Shown in pieces: positions 4,533 to 6,626 of a stretch of 6,626 nucleotides of DNA (its first letter is position 1; every line of letters starts with the position of its first letter). The notes below the pieces were generated by a model that worked only from the letters and a program-made list of their open reading frames with translations, was not told where the DNA came from and searched no databases. Location: positions 1 through 6,626 of the forward strand of contig JAUWHU010000152.1 in assembly GCA_030605705.1 (NCBI GenBank), in the 5' to 3' direction. The translations under genes were made by a program, and so were the position numbers. Source of the stretch: Thermoflexia bacterium. GTDB lineage: Bacteria > Chloroflexota > Anaerolineae > B4-G1 > SLSP01.

Positions 4533-4841
4533 ATGACTACGACGCTTGCTGTCCAGATGACCCCGCAGGGATTGCTGATTCCCCGCGCCGCGTTTCAGGA
4601 TTGGGGTAAGGTTGAGGTACTATGGGAGAAACGGCGAATTATCGTTCAACCTCAAACCTCGACCCAGGAACGGGATTTAGTGATCCAAGCCTTGCGCAAA
4701 GATGGTTTGTTGGTAGAAATGGCGGGAGAACCACTTTCCCCTCCTGTTACGCCAGAGGAGCGGGCTGAATTGGCGAAGAAGCTCAGCGTTGGTCGCCCTC
4801 TATCCGAAATTGTCATTGAGGAACGGAAGGCCGGATGGTAA
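4533..4841 (+). CDS. VapB-like antitoxin (AbrB-type fold)
   Basis: A 102-residue protein expected to neutralise the PIN toxin encoded next and to repress the operon. Residues 1-40 (LAVQMTPQGLLIPRAAF, then VEVLWEKRRIIVQP) have the short beta-strand pattern of swapped-hairpin AbrB DNA-binding domains, although the usual lysine/arginine-rich loop is reduced. The middle, ERDLVIQALRKDGLLVE, is helical. The C-terminal tail (PEERAELAKKLSVGRPLSEIVIEERKAGW) has the ELAK...GRPLSEI...EER pattern I associate with toxin-wrapping tails of PIN-associated antitoxins. The start is fixed by AAGGAG seven bases upstream. Its stop overlaps the toxin start (ATGGTAA, 7 bp). Promoter at 4469-4497 and operator at 4491-4516. 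The antitoxin call rests partly on context. Confidence 0.85.
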   Translation: MTTTLAVQMTPQGLLIPRAAFQDWGKVEVLWEKRRIIVQPQTSTQERDLVIQALRKDGLLVEMAGEPLSPPVTPEERAELAKKLSVGRPLSEIVIEERKAGW

Positions 4842-5293
4842 ACTATTATCTGGATACCAGCGCTATGCTCAAACAATACGTGGATGAGCCTGGCAGTGTG
4901 TGGTTACGCGCCCAGGTTTCATCTGCCACCTCGTTGGTTTCATCGCAATTGCTCGTCGTCGAAGCGGTCAGCGCATTCAACCGTCGTGTACGAGAAGGCA
5001 GTTTGTCTCCTACCGAATACCAGCGCGTGCGTGACGTGTTCCGCGAGGACTGCCGCACCACATATCAAATCGTGCCGCCTACTACTGCCGTTGTGGATTT
5101 GGCATGTGTGTTGTTGGAACGCCATCCTCTCCGTGGCTACGACGCCATGCACCTGGCGACGGCGTTGACTGTCCAGCAAACGTTGCGACGACGAGACCTG
5201 CCAGCACTTACATTTTTGTGCGCCGATGACCGCATGAACGCTGCCGCCGCTGCCGAGGGCCTGGCAGTGGACAATCCCAACAGCCACCCCTGA
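4835..5293 (+). CDS. PIN-domain ribonuclease, VapC-like toxin
   Basis: A 152-residue PIN-domain protein, expected to be a metal-dependent endoribonuclease that cuts tRNA, rRNA or mRNA when freed from its antitoxin. The acidic active-site residues are in order: D7 in YYLDTSAMLK, E43 in LLVVEAVSAF, D103 in GYDAMHLATA, and D131 or D132 in FLCADDRMN. All are intact, so it looks catalytically competent. Length is within the VapC range. ATG 4835 lies inside the end of the antitoxin gene, a typical coupling arrangement. A ribosome site is present only as GGAA (4821-4824) upstream, so translation probably depends on the coupling. The RNA target cannot be read from sequence. Downstream is repeat copy C3 and then convergent fdhD. 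Confidence 0.93.
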   Translation: MVNYYLDTSAMLKQYVDEPGSVWLRAQVSSATSLVSSQLLVVEAVSAFNRRVREGSLSPTEYQRVRDVFREDCRTTYQIVPPTTAVVDLACVLLERHPLRGYDAMHLATALTVQQTLRRRDLPALTFLCADDRMNAAAAAEGLAVDNPNSHP

Positions 5294-5344
5294 GAACACG
5301 GATTGCAAGTATCTTTTCAAAAAGCGGGGGCGAGTAGCTGTGTT

Positions 5345-5383
5345 CGGTCTCATAGGGGCCTTCCGCCCCAAACTTACTGACCG
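5345..5383 (+). repeat. Hairpin repeat family, copy C3
   Basis: It differs from copy C2 at only three positions. One changes stem base T10 to A, giving an A-A mismatch; the other two (A12 to G, T24 to C) face each other and keep the stem paired. The stem GGGGC (5355-5359) pairs with GCCCC (5365-5369) around CTTCC. The copy lies between the convergent 3' ends of the PIN gene and fdhD, in the same orientation as C1 and C2. Confidence 0.75.
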
Positions 5384-5411
5384 TGCCCGTCTGTAGATTC
5401 GCAAATCATCC

Positions 5412-6158
5412 CTACGAGGTCAACCGTCGTGGATGGGTACAAATTTGCATCCCCCAGCCCCGCACGTAACCCACGGTGGTCATGCCCCACTCCTCGGCTA
5501 ACGTGGCCGCCAGCGAAGTGATCGCCGTCAGGCTCCCTACGATGGGCGTGCGCATACGCGCCGCTTTGCTGACCATCTCCGAGGAAATGCGCCCCGTGCT
5601 GAGCAGGATGGCCCCCTCGCTGACGATGTCCTCCAGCAGGCAGAGGCCCAGCAACTTGTCCAATGTGTTGTGCCGCCCGATGTCCTCCGCCAGGGCCAGG
5701 AGCTCGCCTTCCGGGCTGAAAAGCGCGCTGCTGTGTACTCCCCGCGTCTGGTGGTAGAGGCGGGCGTTGGCTTGCAAAGTCCCCATCATAGCGCTGATCT
5801 TTTCTGGAGAGACGCGCAGCTCATCCTCCAGAGGGGCGTCCGGCCGGTACAATTCCCCCCACACCAGCCCTCTGCCACACCCGGAGGTGAGAAGAGGGTC
5901 CTGCGACCGGTCGTCGAGAGCGTGCGTCAGCCAGATGTCCACGCAGGCTCCCTCCCGGCTGAGGTGCAGCACCTCGATCTCATCTTGGTGTTGGATGATG
6001 CCGGAGTAGTAGAGGAATCCCACAGCCAGTGCTTCTTGCAGCACCAGCGAGGCGGCGACGCGCAGCAGCGGTTCCCCGTTGACCTGAATGCAGAGTATCG
6101 TTTCCGGGGGGAGCTCGGCGTGTGAGGGCGTCCAAAGTTGGATGGTGTCTTGTTGCAC
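5412..6158 (-). CDS. fdhD: FdhD-family formate dehydrogenase sulfurtransferase
   Basis: A cytoplasmic chaperone that passes sulfur from a cysteine desulfurase to the molybdenum (or tungsten) cofactor of formate dehydrogenase, a step needed for its activity. It is 248 residues, slightly short for the family. Recognised motifs are EPLLRV (29-34), TSGCGRG (91-97), RGVHSSALF, LALAEDIGRHNTLDKLLG (the family hallmark), LLSTGRISSEMVSKAA, and a closing TVGYVRGWGMQI. The flexible loop that is CxxC in E. coli FdhD is here CGRG: Cys94 is kept and the second position is Gly97. The start is GTG at 6158, with GAGG five bases upstream. It lies 26 bp behind the MgtC-like gene on the same strand, probably in one transcript. 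Its natural partners, formate dehydrogenase subunits, are not in the window, but mobA is 2.1 kb away. Confidence 0.92.
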   Translation of the reverse strand: MQQDTIQLWTPSHAELPPETILCIQVNGEPLLRVAASLVLQEALAVGFLYYSGIIQHQDEIEVLHLSREGACVDIWLTHALDDRSQDPLLTSGCGRGLVWGELYRPDAPLEDELRVSPEKISAMMGTLQANARLYHQTRGVHSSALFSPEGELLALAEDIGRHNTLDKLLGLCLLEDIVSEGAILLSTGRISSEMVSKAARMRTPIVGSLTAITSLAATLAEEWGMTTVGYVRGWGMQICTHPRRLTS

Positions 6159-6184
6159 AAGTGCCTCTACGGCTCCTGGGGAGA

Positions 6185-6626
6185 TTACCGCTTTTTGTCT
6201 ACGCTCCGGAAACTCAGCGGCCCCAGCACGCGCAGGATGAAGAAAGCCGCCACCGTCCCCATGATGCTCAAGGGCCAGTCGCCGATCCCCACCGCCGCGC
6301 CGACGACAGCCATCGTCCAGATCGCCGCGGCCGTCGTCAAACCGTGAACGGTGCTCTTGTGCAAAAAGATCGTACCGGCGCCGAGGAAGCCAATGCCCTG
6401 CACCAACGAACCCAAAATCCGGGTCGGGTCCATGGTGAGAGTGTCCACGTTCACCTGGATCAGGTCGGGAATCCGTTGGGCCAGGAGCATCAGCAAGACC
6501 GAGCCGAGGGTGACCAGCATGATGGTACGCAAGCCGGCCGGTTTCTGCTCGGTTTCCCGCTCGTAGCCGACGATGCCGCCAAACAATAAAGCCCCAGCGA
6601 TACGGTAAATCATGGTCCAGGTATCC
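6185..6626 (-). CDS. MgtC/SapB-family membrane protein (probably 5'-partial)
   Basis: A small polytopic membrane protein of the MgtC/SapB family; members are linked to growth under low magnesium and to regulating other membrane proteins. Visible motifs are GYERE (16-20 from ATG 6613), KPAGLRT (24-30), DPTRI (62-66), GIGFLGAGTI (73-82) and GLTTAAAIW (91-99). Hydrophobic segments lie at about 3-17, 31-46, 68-84, 94-110 and 114-131. It is the short form, without the C-terminal ACT-like domain of Salmonella MgtC. The ATG at 6613 has no ribosome site and leaves only one residue before the usual first-helix motif, where relatives have about ten more. The frame stays open to the window edge (Asp-Thr-Trp-Thr precede that Met), so the true start probably lies outside. 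It is upstream of and probably co-transcribed with fdhD. Confidence 0.85.
   Translation of the reverse strand, partial: DTWTMIYRIAGALLFGGIVGYERETEQKPAGLRTIMLVTLGSVLLMLLAQRIPDLIQVNVDTLTMDPTRILGSLVQGIGFLGAGTIFLHKSTVHGLTTAAAIWTMAVVGAAVGIGDWPLSIMGTVAAFFILRVLGPLSFRSVDKKR

Noticed and set aside
5294..5344. Intrinsic terminator between the PIN gene and fdhD
   Set aside because: GAACAC and GTGTTC pair only at long range and CTTTT-C-AAAAAG is too short. Neither has the stem plus T-run of a standard terminator.
4940..5404. Minus-strand open frame opposite the PIN gene
   Set aside because: It runs through repeat copy C3 and the VapC active-site codons in antisense. It has no motif and no ribosome site.

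Overview
The window reads as a chromosomal stretch of a fairly GC-rich, free-living bacterium. The gene families are ordinary bacterial ones: cell-envelope glycosylation, molybdenum cofactor, MgtC, and toxin-antitoxin (TA) modules. The intergenic DNA is unusually rich in short palindromic repeats. That repeat style, the tRNA without an encoded CCA, and the TA-dense spacers suggest an environmental lineage such as Chloroflexota. This placement is an inference; no single gene proves it.

Layout. Positions 1-178 are non-coding, with a repeat-type sequence, a hairpin and the first copy (C1) of a 39-40 bp hairpin repeat. Positions 179-1824 (minus strand) hold a two-gene operon: a GtrA-type four-helix membrane protein followed, with a 4-bp overlap, by a GT4 glycosyltransferase. 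It is driven by a consensus TTGACA-N16-TATAAT promoter. Positions 1930-2000 carry twin GC-rich hairpins. A tRNA-Ser(CGA) lies at 2096-2182, followed by a 13-bp perfect hairpin. Positions 2231-2708 contain no gene and are a mosaic of repeats, including a 150-bp MITE-like element with imperfect terminal inverted repeats and an 8-bp direct flanking duplication.

mobA (molybdenum cofactor guanylyltransferase) follows on the plus strand, with repeat copy C2 seven bases past its stop. Two independent TA-like modules come next. The first is a small charged helical protein translationally coupled to a TumE/DUF6516-like protein. The second is an AbrB-fold VapB-like antitoxin overlapping a PIN-domain VapC-like toxin. 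Each has its own near-consensus promoter with a 17-bp spacer. An open stretch resembling a helix-turn-helix relic lies between them. Repeat copy C3 follows the PIN gene, and then, convergently on the minus strand, come fdhD and an mgtC/sapB-type gene that probably runs off the window edge.

Functionally, mobA and fdhD both serve molybdenum or tungsten enzymes. MobA attaches GMP to molybdopterin, and FdhD passes sulfur to the cofactor of formate dehydrogenase. The roughly 2-kb TA block lies between them, bracketed by two same-orientation copies (36/39 identical) of the hairpin repeat. This suggests, but does not prove, that the TA block is an accessory insertion in a molybdo-enzyme maturation neighbourhood. 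No complete new defence or mobile system is evident. The most original signals are the covarying hairpin-repeat family, the MITE-like element and the repeat-bracketed tandem TA island.
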